Assembly (NCBI GenBank): GCA_019423635.1
Contig: JAHZBA010000024.1
Location: 1 to 43,587 of the forward strand
From: Clostridiales bacterium
GTDB lineage: Bacteria; Bacillota; Clostridia; Oscillospirales; Oscillospiraceae
Direction of reading: 5' to 3'
Length of the DNA: 43,587 bases
How positions within the stretch are numbered: the first letter of the stretch is position 1; the number at the start of each line of letters is the position of its first letter. The notes beneath the pieces are model-generated. The model was not told the DNA's origin. It ran no database searches and saw only the letters and a program-made list of their open reading frames with translations. Position numbers and translations under genes: made by a program. Shown piece after piece: positions 12,534 through 20,142 of this stretch.

Positions 12534-15500
12534 TTAGGCGTTACCAACCGTGACAGTCAGAACGCTAGCCGCGATGTCGGCAGTCGCAACCGTCCAGGTG
12601 AAGGTCAATTCCACATCCGTATACACAGAAGTGTCCTTGGCAATCGTCACGGTCGTAGTAGCCGCAGTGATTGCAGCTCCAGTAAGAGCCTCAGTCGCAG
12701 CATTGGGCGTTGCGGAGACAACCGCCGCTACCGCACCAGCGCCACCAGCAATCGTCGCGTTGTCCTTGGCGGCCGTGACAGTGGCAGCCTTGAACGTCGC
12801 CTCAACTGTGCTACCGGTCTTCAAGAAGTACTGAGCACCACCCGCCGGAGTGGTCACGTCGGTAACAGCCCAGGTAAGCGTCGCACCGGCGATGGCATCG
12901 CCAGCAATCGTTGTGAGGCTGGCAGGCATGGTCACCTTGTAGTAACCGAAGTCATAGTGGTGGCCGTCCTTCAGGAAGGCAGTCGTCACAGCGCTCGTGG
13001 TCGTGCTCGCGTCGTCGCCGTTGGAGCCGTCAGTCGCAGTCTCATCCAGGTCAACGAGCCACTTGCCAACACGGCCAGCGGAGACATGACCGGCTTCGAT
13101 CAGGTCATCGAAGGTGGTGGTTCCGGGGTTGGCCATGAACTCATAGTCGTTGATGAAGATCTGCACACCCGTTGCCTCGTCGATGGTAGCGGTCTTGGAC
13201 ACAATGTAGCTCTCAGTCAGGGTCGTCGCCGCGGAGGCCACGAGGGAGGTCCCGATGCCGCTGCCGTTCTCCGTGAACTGATGCCGCAGGTTGTCCCCGG
13301 TGAGTGTCTTCTTCAGCGTCAGCTGAGTGCCCTCGGCCACGTAGTAGGTGCTGCCGGTAGCCAGGTTGGCGGCGTTACCCGCCAGGTCGGTGTAGTCGGC
13401 ACTCACACTGCCGTTCAGGGTAATGGCATAGGCGGTATACAGCTTAATGTCGCTGGCCGTCGCAGCGGGCGTCACCGGGCCATACTGAGAGCCAACCGCC
13501 ACATCAGGGCTGGTGGCCTTTGTGTTCGCGCCAACGAGGTACGCCTTGGTGTTGTCCAGGGCCTTCAGACGGCCGGCGCCGGTGGTAACTGCGGTAGCGC
13601 CGTCTGCCCGAGCATAGCCCAGAACGGTGGTGTCGTTCAGGGTGACGGCAATCACACGCTTCGGGGTAATGGTGATCTGCTGATGCAGAACCTGACCATC
13701 ATCCAGCTCCGCGTTCACAGTGGTACCCAGGGCGTTCATCCGGGCGTTGATCACGTTGTAGCCCAGATAGCTGCCGACAGCACCGGCCACTGTGTCGGCG
13801 ATCTCCTGATCGCTCATGTGATGGGTGGCGTCAACATAGGTATCATCATAGTACTCAACCGTGAAGGCGCTTCCAGTCCGATCAGTCACCTGCGGGAAGG
13901 TCTCGGTAGACCCGCCGCCACCGCCGCCGTTCCAGCCGGTGTTCACGTAGGTGGGAGTGCGATCCCACAGCACCACGCTGGTGGCAACGCCGTTCTCAAA
14001 CACAGCGCCCACATAGCCGCGGAAGTTGCCGTTGAGGTGCTTCACGGCCTTGGCCGCGCCGGTGCCGCCGTTCTCATACTCATACAGAGCGTTCAGAGCG
14101 GTGGGCTTCTGGTTGCGGTCCACGTACTCGTCCTGAATCAGAGCCGTCTTGGCGTCGGGAGACAGGTCGATGCCGCGGGTAATCACAGAGTTGGTGCTGT
14201 TGTCGATCTGGAGGCTGTTGGCAACCACGCTGATGGAGTGGTTCCGGTCACTCAGATCCTGCCACAGCAGAACGGTGTTCTTGTTCTCCAGAGCCTTCTC
14301 CACATCGTTCATGTCGCGGACATACTTGGTGCCGTTGCTGTTGGGATAGGGAGAGGCATAGCCGCCAAAGTCGTTAGCGGGCAGATTGTTGCCGTTGGTG
14401 TAGTTGATCTGGCTGGAGGAAACCTTGTTGCACAGAGGCGTCGCGCTGCGGACCTCGCCGTCGGCGTTGTACTTCACCTCGTACCACTCGCCGAAGACCA
14501 TGTCGCCGATGGCGGGCTTGCTGCTGCCGCGCTCGACCAGGGTGGTCTCCACGCCGTTGACGATAACGTCACGGTACCAGACCCACTTGTCGCCGTCCTT
14601 GTTGTAGTCCTCCTGCTTCATGGTGGACTTGTGGGTGAAGGCATAGTTGGTGGTGGTGCCGTCATCCTCGCCCACGATCACAGCCGCGATCACGAAGCCC
14701 TTGTCGTTGAACAGGGTGTACACGCCGTTGGACACGTCAGCGATGTTGGTGGGAGTGAAGGCAGTGCTGCCGTTCTCGCCGTAGGCCTGCACCTTGGCGG
14801 CGTTCCAGGCCTTCAGGTTCACGTTGCGCACGCCAGTGGTCACAGAGGCCACGTTGTCAATGATGACCGCATCGCCGCCATAGCCGGGATTGGACGCCAA
14901 ATTCACAACGGGGATCTCGCTGACCTCGGCCATGATGAAGATGGAGTCGTCGTTGCCGTAGACCCGCTTCATGGCGCTGGAGGCGTTCTCCTGAATGCCG
15001 TTCAGGGTGATGTGGCTCTTGTCCAGGGTCACCAGCTTGTCGTTGACAGTAGCGCCGGTGTCGGTGTTGCTGCCCTGGCCGGTCTTGTTCTTGGCGGTGG
15101 CATAGGAGGCGTTGGTCTTGGCAATCTCGGTCAGGGTATACACGCCGTTGGCGTTGACCGAGTACTTGCACCAGGTGTTCATGGTGCCGGTGAGATCGGT
15201 GGCAACATTCCACTTGGACCACTTGCTGTTGGTGCCGTCGTTCACCTTCTGGCTCTTGTCCATGTCGATCTCAACGGTCTCCATGGTGCCGTCCAGGTGA
15301 ATCACGTTGCCCTCGGCAGTCTTCTTGGCAATGTTGCTGGTCTTGCCGTTGATGCCGGTGAGGAACACGTACTGATCCGGCTCGTCAATGATCTCGATGG
15401 CGATGGCGTAGCCATACTCATCCAGGAAGATCCGGTAGTTGGTGTCCTTCATGTTGTTCTGGTCATACTGGTCCAGAACGTCGGGATCATACAGGGCGGT

Positions 15501-16994
15501 GTTGTCGTAGTCGTACTGGGTGCTCTCGGCCTTGACCCAGTCGCCGTTCTTGAAGGAGCTGATGGTGCTCTCCACGGTCTCGGGGTCCAGCATCTCCTGG
15601 ATCTTGCCGTCGGCCACGTGGACCAGGAAGAAGTCGTTCTCCTTGACCTCCTCCACATTGATGTCCTCGTTGTCCACGGTGAGGTTCTCAACGTAGGGCT
15701 GCTTGCCATTCTTGACGGTGTCGGAGTCACCGGTGTTCTTCACCAGGGTGATGGCGCGGTTGTTGGGCTCCACATTGTCAACACCGTACACGTCGAAGTC
15801 GGCCTCTTCCTTCTTCTCGTTGTAGTCGTCGGTGGCCTTGGCAAGGTACGTGTTGATGATGGCGATCCAAACCGTCTTGCCGCCGCGGTTGGCGTCGGTG
15901 TCGCTGTTCACAAACACCTGGGTCAGCACGCCCTTGCCGGTGGCGCCCACGCCCTTGGTGTTGGTGCGGATCAGGTTGTCACGGGTGAAATAGGGGGCCA
16001 GGCCGCTGCCCTGATCCAGGACGGCCTTCTCGGTCTCGCCGTCAACGGTGATGTTGAAGGTGTAGTCCTTGTCGTCCACGATGGAGCCGCCGATCAGGTC
16101 CCGCAGCTCCTTGCCGGTGACCTCAACGGTGTACTCTTCCTTCAGCAGATCATAGTTGATGTAAGCGCCGATGTCCTCGCCCTCAAACGCCCACTCCCGG
16201 TCGGGACGGCCGAACACATCCTCCGCCTCGGTCAGGACCAGCTTGTTGAAATACTGCTCAGCAAACTGGATGGTGGTGTCGTTGTAGATGTTGTTGTTGC
16301 GGGTCATCTGGCTGTTCCACTTCTGGGGCTCGGCAATGCTGTTGCCCACAGTGACCTCCGCACCGTTGACGGTGGCGGTGATCTTCGTGTCATACTCCAC
16401 CAGGTCGGCCTTCAGGGTGTTGAAGGCGTACAGGGCGGCCTCCTCACGGGTGACAAACTCCACGCCGTTGAAGGTCTTCTCCAGGCTGGCGTTCAGGCCG
16501 ATACCAATGGCGCGCTTGGCGACATTGATGGACCAGTTGGGGCCGGTGTAGCCCTCGATCTCGGCGTCATAGCCCAGAGCGCCCAGCAGCATCTTCATGA
16601 AGGCATAGCCAGTCAGAGTGCCGGCGGGACGGAAGGTGCCGTCAGCGTAACCGCTGATGATGCCTTCCTTCTGGCAGTAGGCAATGTAACCGGCGAAATC
16701 GCTGGTCACGGGGACATCGCGGTAGGGGGCGGTGTCCGCATGGAGCTCAGCCGCAGTGGTGGGCCCCAGGATCATGTTGCAGATGATCTTGGCAGCGGCG
16801 CCGCGGGACAGATTGTTGCCCGGCTTGAAGTCGCCGTCGTTGTAACCATCAACAACGTGGATGGTGGAGATCACGTCGACGGCTTCCTGATAGGTGATGT
16901 CGTCACCGTCAGTGAACTCCTTGGCGCCGACATTGATCGTGACGAGAGACATCATCATGACCAGTGCCAGCACCAGAGAAAGAAACTTTCTCAT
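12534..16994 (-). CDS. Large SLH-domain surface protein (S-layer-like)
   Basis: This 1486-residue exported protein has a signal peptide (RKFLSLVLALVMMMSLVTINVGAKE) followed by three SLH-type modules within about residues 27-195. The first contains VVDGYNDGDFKPGNNLSRG, the second EGIISGYADGTFRPAGTLT, and the third is degenerate, ending FVTREEAALYAFNTLK. SLH modules bind pyruvylated or similar secondary cell-wall polymers. The remainder is Asp/Asn/Thr-rich, beta-rich surface sequence, with a glycine linker (GWNGGGGGGST) before the C-terminal third. Cysteine is scarce and the composition is acidic, as in S-layer proteins. It has its own consensus-like promoter, a ~120-nt leader and GGAGGAAGACC before the ATG. 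It may be the main S-layer or an abundant adhesin; which one cannot be read from sequence. Confidence 0.9.
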   Translation of the reverse strand: MRKFLSLVLALVMMMSLVTINVGAKEFTDGDDITYQEAVDVISTIHVVDGYNDGDFKPGNNLSRGAAAKIICNMILGPTTAAELHADTAPYRDVPVTSDFAGYIAYCQKEGIISGYADGTFRPAGTLTGYAFMKMLLGALGYDAEIEGYTGPNWSINVAKRAIGIGLNASLEKTFNGVEFVTREEAALYAFNTLKADLVEYDTKITATVNGAEVTVGNSIAEPQKWNSQMTRNNNIYNDTTIQFAEQYFNKLVLTEAEDVFGRPDREWAFEGEDIGAYINYDLLKEEYTVEVTGKELRDLIGGSIVDDKDYTFNITVDGETEKAVLDQGSGLAPYFTRDNLIRTNTKGVGATGKGVLTQVFVNSDTDANRGGKTVWIAIINTYLAKATDDYNEKKEEADFDVYGVDNVEPNNRAITLVKNTGDSDTVKNGKQPYVENLTVDNEDINVEEVKENDFFLVHVADGKIQEMLDPETVESTISSFKNGDWVKAESTQYDYDNTALYDPDVLDQYDQNNMKDTNYRIFLDEYGYAIAIEIIDEPDQYVFLTGINGKTSNIAKKTAEGNVIHLDGTMETVEIDMDKSQKVNDGTNSKWSKWNVATDLTGTMNTWCKYSVNANGVYTLTEIAKTNASYATAKNKTGQGSNTDTGATVNDKLVTLDKSHITLNGIQENASSAMKRVYGNDDSIFIMAEVSEIPVVNLASNPGYGGDAVIIDNVASVTTGVRNVNLKAWNAAKVQAYGENGSTAFTPTNIADVSNGVYTLFNDKGFVIAAVIVGEDDGTTTNYAFTHKSTMKQEDYNKDGDKWVWYRDVIVNGVETTLVERGSSKPAIGDMVFGEWYEVKYNADGEVRSATPLCNKVSSSQINYTNGNNLPANDFGGYASPYPNSNGTKYVRDMNDVEKALENKNTVLLWQDLSDRNHSISVVANSLQIDNSTNSVITRGIDLSPDAKTALIQDEYVDRNQKPTALNALYEYENGGTGAAKAVKHLNGNFRGYVGAVFENGVATSVVLWDRTPTYVNTGWNGGGGGGSTETFPQVTDRTGSAFTVEYYDDTYVDATHHMSDQEIADTVAGAVGSYLGYNVINARMNALGTTVNAELDDGQVLHQQITITPKRVIAVTLNDTTVLGYARADGATAVTTGAGRLKALDNTKAYLVGANTKATSPDVAVGSQYGPVTPAATASDIKLYTAYAITLNGSVSADYTDLAGNAANLATGSTYYVAEGTQLTLKKTLTGDNLRHQFTENGSGIGTSLVASAATTLTESYIVSKTATIDEATGVQIFINDYEFMANPGTTTFDDLIEAGHVSAGRVGKWLVDLDETATDGSNGDDASTTTSAVTTAFLKDGHHYDFGYYKVTMPASLTTIAGDAIAGATLTWAVTDVTTPAGGAQYFLKTGSTVEATFKAATVTAAKDNATIAGGAGAVAAVVSATPNAATEALTGAAITAATTTVTIAKDTSVYTDVELTFTWTVATADIAASVLTVTVGNA

Positions 16995-17122
16995 TTGGGT
17001 CTTCCTCCTTCTAAATTTTTGCGGCGTCCACCGGCGGCCCGTCCCTCGGGCTACGGCATCGGGGGCTAGCCAACCCCGTTTTCTCCTCCGGGCAGAACCG
17101 TCCCGGTGTGTACCGCAAGGCC

Positions 17123-17151
17123 AATTTAGCGGAAGAAATCTGCCATTTCAA
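17123..17151 (-). promoter_or_regulatory. Promoter of the large SLH gene
   Basis: On the minus strand TTGAAA (17146-17151), 17-bp spacer, TAAATT (17123-17128). The leader to the ATG is ~120 nt and can fold (CGGGG...CCCCG around 17060-17080). Confidence 0.65.
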
Positions 17152-17257
17152 GGGATTTGCCGTCCTTTTAACCCAACTGAAAACCGCCGTCCCATCCGCC
17201 TGGGGTGTTTGTCAGAAGGGCATAACAAAGCCGGTTTTGAGGTACATACATGTAACA

Positions 17258-17394
17258 AGCCGGACCTGGAGTCCGGTCCGGCTCAGCTTGCCGAAAAATG
17301 TCTTTTCCGGCAAGCTGAGCCGGGCTTTTCAGAACTTCAAAAAGTTCTGAAAAGCCCTGATTAAAATGGCGCAGGGAACCCCTCCTGGGTTCCC
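17258..17394. repeat. Cluster of four perfect stem-loops
   Basis: Stems: AGCCGGACC / GGTCCGGCT (17258-17283); a 16-bp stem CCGGCTCAGCTTGCCG (17278-17293 with 17308-17323); a 14-bp stem GGGCTTTTCAGAAC (17322-17335 with 17344-17357); GGGAACCC / GGGTTCCC (17374-17394). The first hairpin recurs as GAGCCGGACC / GGTCCGGCTC at about 17450-17478 over the stop of the next gene. Together with the SLH leader these fill the 480-bp gap; no gene is seen. Confidence 0.8.
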
Positions 17395-17476
17395 CGCACA
17401 CACCCCTCCTTCCCGTCGTCCGACCTGTTTCCTTTTCATTCGACACAGCGGAGCCGGACCGGGAGTCCGGTCCGGC

Positions 17477-18736
17477 TCATTTGGCCTGTTTCCGCTCTGT
17501 CTCCGGGAGGAAATACTTCTGCCCGCTCTGCACCAGCTCCCCGGCGTCCACCAGCCGCCGCAGCAGCAGCGTGCACTGCTTGGGGCGGATGTTCAGCAGG
17601 GAGACAATGTCCTGGCGGTAGGCAAAGCCCGCCTGGCCGAGATAGGCCCGGATGGCCTCCAGCTGCCGCTCCGGGGGCACCACGCTGCCGGGGAGGTAGT
17701 ATTTTCCCCCGATCCGCACCAGCTTCTTCCGCTCCGTCAGGCGGTGCAGCCGGGTATAGGCCGCCGTCTTGGAAACCCCCAGCAGGGCCATCACGTCCCC
17801 CCGGGACAGCGGCGCCTGCCGGGCCGCCTCCAGGAGCCGGGCGTCCTCGTCCTCCCGGCCCTCGTCCCGCCGCAGATCCCGCAGGCTGGTGTGCTCCATG
17901 CCGCCCCGGATCAGCGCCGCCCGGGTCATCCGGGACAGCCGGGGCAGGTCCATGGGACGCCGGGAGCGCTCTGTCAGAAGCACCTGGGGCGGGTCGCCGG
18001 GCCTCCTGCGGCGGCGGGCCTCCTCCAGCTGCCGCCGTACGGCGTTGGTCAGCGGCACCTCCCGCCCCGGCAGGCACAAAAGGTCCCGCTCCAGCGCCAC
18101 CTGATCCCAGGTGAGGGAGATGATCTCCTGGGCCTGGAGGCCCAGCTGCCAGGCCAGCCACAGCGCCAGCCCCGCGGGGCTGCCCCGCTCCGTCTGGAGC
18201 ACCCGCCAGAGCTTGAACTCGTCCACCGCCGGCGGCGCAGGACGGGCGGCGCCCCGCCGCTCCGGCACCAGCGCGGCAAACCGGGCCTGGAGGGCCGGCA
18301 CCTCCACGCCGCTGATCCGGGCCACCTCCGCCCAGTCCTTCTCCTCCAGCTGCCGCCTGATCCAGTCGTGGCGCAGGTCCATCAGCCGCACGGACTTCTG
18401 GCCCTCCCGGTCCAGGGCCTGCCGGGCAAGGCGGGAGATGCTCTCCGGCGCCAGGGGCTCTTTTTTGCGGGAGGACAGCACCACCCGCTCCGACTGCTCC
18501 CCGCTGCGCTCATACAGCCGCCACAGCGCCTCCCGCAGCGCCGGCTCCAGGGGCACCATCCGCCCCGGCAGCTCCAGCCGCTCGTCCAGAAAGGACACCT
18601 GCTCCCACGTCAGGGAGGAGATCTCCTCCCGGGACAGGCCCGCCTGCCAGGCCAGCCGCAGCACAATGCCCTCCGGGCCCGCCTCCTCCAGAATGCGGAC
18701 CATGGCGTCCTCGTCGGGCCGGTTGTAGTGGCGCAT
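17477..18736 (-). CDS. Tandem degenerate tyrosine-recombinase-like protein with two winged helices
   Basis: This 419-residue cytosolic protein has two recombinase-like modules: residues 22-150 (VLRLAWQAGLSREEISSLTW ... LMDLRHDWIRRQL) and 186-292 (LWLAWQLGLQAQEIISLTWD ... LRDLRRDEG). Both follow the phage-integrase catalytic fold, but the first catalytic Arg of the GLR motif is Ser or Gln. The His of HxLR is replaced (MDLRH, RDLRR), and no nucleophilic Tyr occurs in either module. They should bind DNA without cutting. Two C-terminal winged helices follow (305-349 with VSKTAAYTRLHRL; 358-411 with IRPKQCTLLLRRL), each ending in GGKYYLP / GQKYFLP. Possibly a regulator or nucleoid-type protein; function unknown. 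ATG 18736 is preceded by AAAGGAGC. Confidence 0.75.
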   Translation of the reverse strand: MRHYNRPDEDAMVRILEEAGPEGIVLRLAWQAGLSREEISSLTWEQVSFLDERLELPGRMVPLEPALREALWRLYERSGEQSERVVLSSRKKEPLAPESISRLARQALDREGQKSVRLMDLRHDWIRRQLEEKDWAEVARISGVEVPALQARFAALVPERRGAARPAPPAVDEFKLWRVLQTERGSPAGLALWLAWQLGLQAQEIISLTWDQVALERDLLCLPGREVPLTNAVRRQLEEARRRRRPGDPPQVLLTERSRRPMDLPRLSRMTRAALIRGGMEHTSLRDLRRDEGREDEDARLLEAARQAPLSRGDVMALLGVSKTAAYTRLHRLTERKKLVRIGGKYYLPGSVVPPERQLEAIRAYLGQAGFAYRQDIVSLLNIRPKQCTLLLRRLVDAGELVQSGQKYFLPETERKQAK

Positions 18737-18816
18737 GTTCCGCAGCTCCTTTCGTTATTTCTGCATGACAAATAAAGCGGACTTTTGGAAAAATCCGCCT
18801 GTCGTTTTCCCTCTTC

Positions 18817-19143
18817 TCAGGTCCCCGTCTCGCCGCCGGCGCCGGGGGCCAGGGCCCGTACGCCCGTCAGGTCCCAGCAGCCGTGGCGGGTGATGAGCCC
18901 GCCGGAGAGCCGCCCGTCCCGGACCGTGAAGATGGCGTCATAGGGCTCCCGATCCACTGGGGAGCGCAGGTCCCCGGAGATCAGGTACTTCCCCCGCTGC
19001 AGCACGCTGCCGGAGAACTGGCTGCGCCGGCCCAGCAGGCTCAGATAACCGCTGACGGCCTGGGTGTCCTCCTGCAGCATCAGCTCTCCGGCCCGGGGAC
19101 CCAGCTGACTTTGCAGCATCACTGCATAGCAAACTCGTTCCAT
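18817..19143 (-). CDS. Uncharacterised protein, 108 aa
   Basis: ATG 19143 is chosen for the AGGAGTG ribosome-binding site; the longer open frame lacks one and runs into the A/T-rich control region. The sequence begins ERVCYAVMLQSQLGPRAGELML, continues with a small beta-rich region (SQFSGSVLQRGKYLISGDLRS, DAIFTVRDGRLSGGLITRHG) and ends in a Gly/Ala tail. It is cytosolic, with no motif I recognise. The beta part resembles a compact barrel that could sit on another protein, but that is a guess. A hairpin at about 18777-18798 may terminate it. Upstream are three TGTCAAAAA-type boxes. Confidence 0.65.
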   Translation of the reverse strand: MERVCYAVMLQSQLGPRAGELMLQEDTQAVSGYLSLLGRRSQFSGSVLQRGKYLISGDLRSPVDREPYDAIFTVRDGRLSGGLITRHGCWDLTGVRALAPGAGGETGT

Positions 19144-19183
19144 GGAATCACTCCTGTACGGCGCATTATAGAATGGGAGAACG

Positions 19184-19250
19184 CTGTCAAAAACGGTCAC
19201 ATTTGGAAAAAACGTCGGTTTTTTGACAGTTTTTTAAAAATTGTCAAAAA
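19184..19250. promoter_or_regulatory. Three TGTCAAAAA boxes upstream of 108-aa gene
   Basis: CTGTCAAAAA (19184-19193), its inverse TTTTTTGACAG (19219-19229) and TTGTCAAAAA (19241-19250). The two inverted pairs look like operator sites; the binding protein is unknown (the TetR protein next door is one candidate). Confidence 0.5.
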
Positions 19251-19301
19251 AATAGCGGGGACAGGGTGGTCTGTCCCCGCTCCGCAGGCGGTGTATGTAG
19301 T

Positions 19302-19868
19302 TTACTGCGCGCCCAGGTTCTGCCAGGCCGCGCCCACGGCGCCCTGGCGGACCACGTCCTCCAGCAGGGCCAGCAGGGTCTCCGGCGGCTGGGCCAGGTC
19401 ATCCCGGACCCAGCTCTCCAGCAGCGTCAGCAGCAGCGTCTCCCAGCAGTCCAGCTCCGCCGGCTCGGGCCGGGGGCCGCCGCTGCGCCGCCGGTAGTAG
19501 TCCAGCGTCTTCTCCAGCAGTCCCCCCAGGGCCAGCACCTCCCGCAGGCCCGTCCGGCCCCGGCTCTCCAGCAGGGCCTGGTAATAGGGACGGCAGCGGG
19601 CAATGTGGCCCAGCAGATCCGTCAACGCCTGCTGCCAGGTGAGGCACTGGGCCTGCCGGGCCAGCAGGCCCTCCGACTCCCGGTCCAGGGACCAGGCAAA
19701 CAGGGCGTACACGTCGGGGAAGTGATAGTAAAAGGACTGCCGCCGGATGCCGCACAGGGCCGTCAGCTCCCGCACCCGGATCTGGTCCAGGGGCTTTCGC
19801 TCCAGCAGCTGGCGCAGTGCGGCGTCCAGCGCGTATTTGGTCCGGTTTTCCAAGAGTTCTGCCGGCAT
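19302..19868 (-). CDS. TetR/AcrR-family regulator
   Basis: This 188-residue regulator has an N-terminal TetR HTH at about residues 8-54 (YALDAALRQLLERKPLDQIRVRELTALCGIRRQSFYYHFPDVYALFAW). The helix-turn-helix RVRELTALCGIRRQSFYYHF is canonical. The C-terminal ligand and dimerisation domain is helical (LLGHIARCRPYYQALLES ... ELDCWETLLLTLLESWVRD), of the DhaS-like kind. GAGGAGG lies upstream of ATG 19868, and a good promoter is visible at 19928-19956. The ligand is unknown. Neighbours are unrelated in sequence, so a local target cannot be named beyond possible autoregulation. Confidence 0.88.
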   Translation of the reverse strand: MPAELLENRTKYALDAALRQLLERKPLDQIRVRELTALCGIRRQSFYYHFPDVYALFAWSLDRESEGLLARQAQCLTWQQALTDLLGHIARCRPYYQALLESRGRTGLREVLALGGLLEKTLDYYRRRSGGPRPEPAELDCWETLLLTLLESWVRDDLAQPPETLLALLEDVVRQGAVGAAWQNLGAQ

Positions 19869-19927
19869 GGAATTTCCTCCTCTCCACTCCGACGCCGCAC
19901 GTCTCCGGGGCGGCGGGTGCTGGTTTT

Positions 19928-19956
19928 AGCATACCCTGCACGCCCCATTCCGTCAA
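19928..19956 (-). promoter_or_regulatory. Promoter of the TetR gene at 19302
   Basis: On the minus strand TTGACG (19951-19956), 17-bp spacer, TATGCT (19928-19933). Confidence 0.65.
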
Positions 19957-20030
19957 GAGACGAAGAAAAACGACAGACCCGGGGCAGGGGGACGGCGGCG
20001 CGGTTTTTGGATCAGCGCATGGGAGCGGTC

Positions 20031-20100
20031 AAAAAGAGGGCGGACCCGCGGGTCCGCCTCTCGATCTGGTGCCATGGGGACCCGATGGTCCCCATGGCAC
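20031..20100 (-). terminator. Double hairpin after the second SLH gene
   Basis: A perfect 14-bp stem GTGCCATGGGGACC / GGTCCCCATGGCAC (20069-20100), then a palindrome GGCGGACCCGCGGGTCCGCC (20039-20058). On the minus strand the palindrome is followed by CTCTTTTTG. The second acts as the terminator; the first is extra structure. Confidence 0.75.
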
Positions 20101-20142
20101 GGTTTCCTGTTTTCTTGTTTCTCCTGTACTGTCCGGGCGCCC

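Noticed and set aside
12957..17069. A 1370-codon open frame on the plus strand opposite the SLH gene
   Set aside because: It is a complementary-strand shadow caused by codon bias: no ribosome-binding site, Val/Gly/His-rich low-complexity translation, and it is fully antisense to a protein with clear SLH domains and signal peptide.
17030..17110. c-di-GMP riboswitch upstream of the SLH gene
   Set aside because: A short GC block recalls part of the aptamer, but the conserved GGGCAAACC and GGGACGCAAAGCC-type cores are missing.
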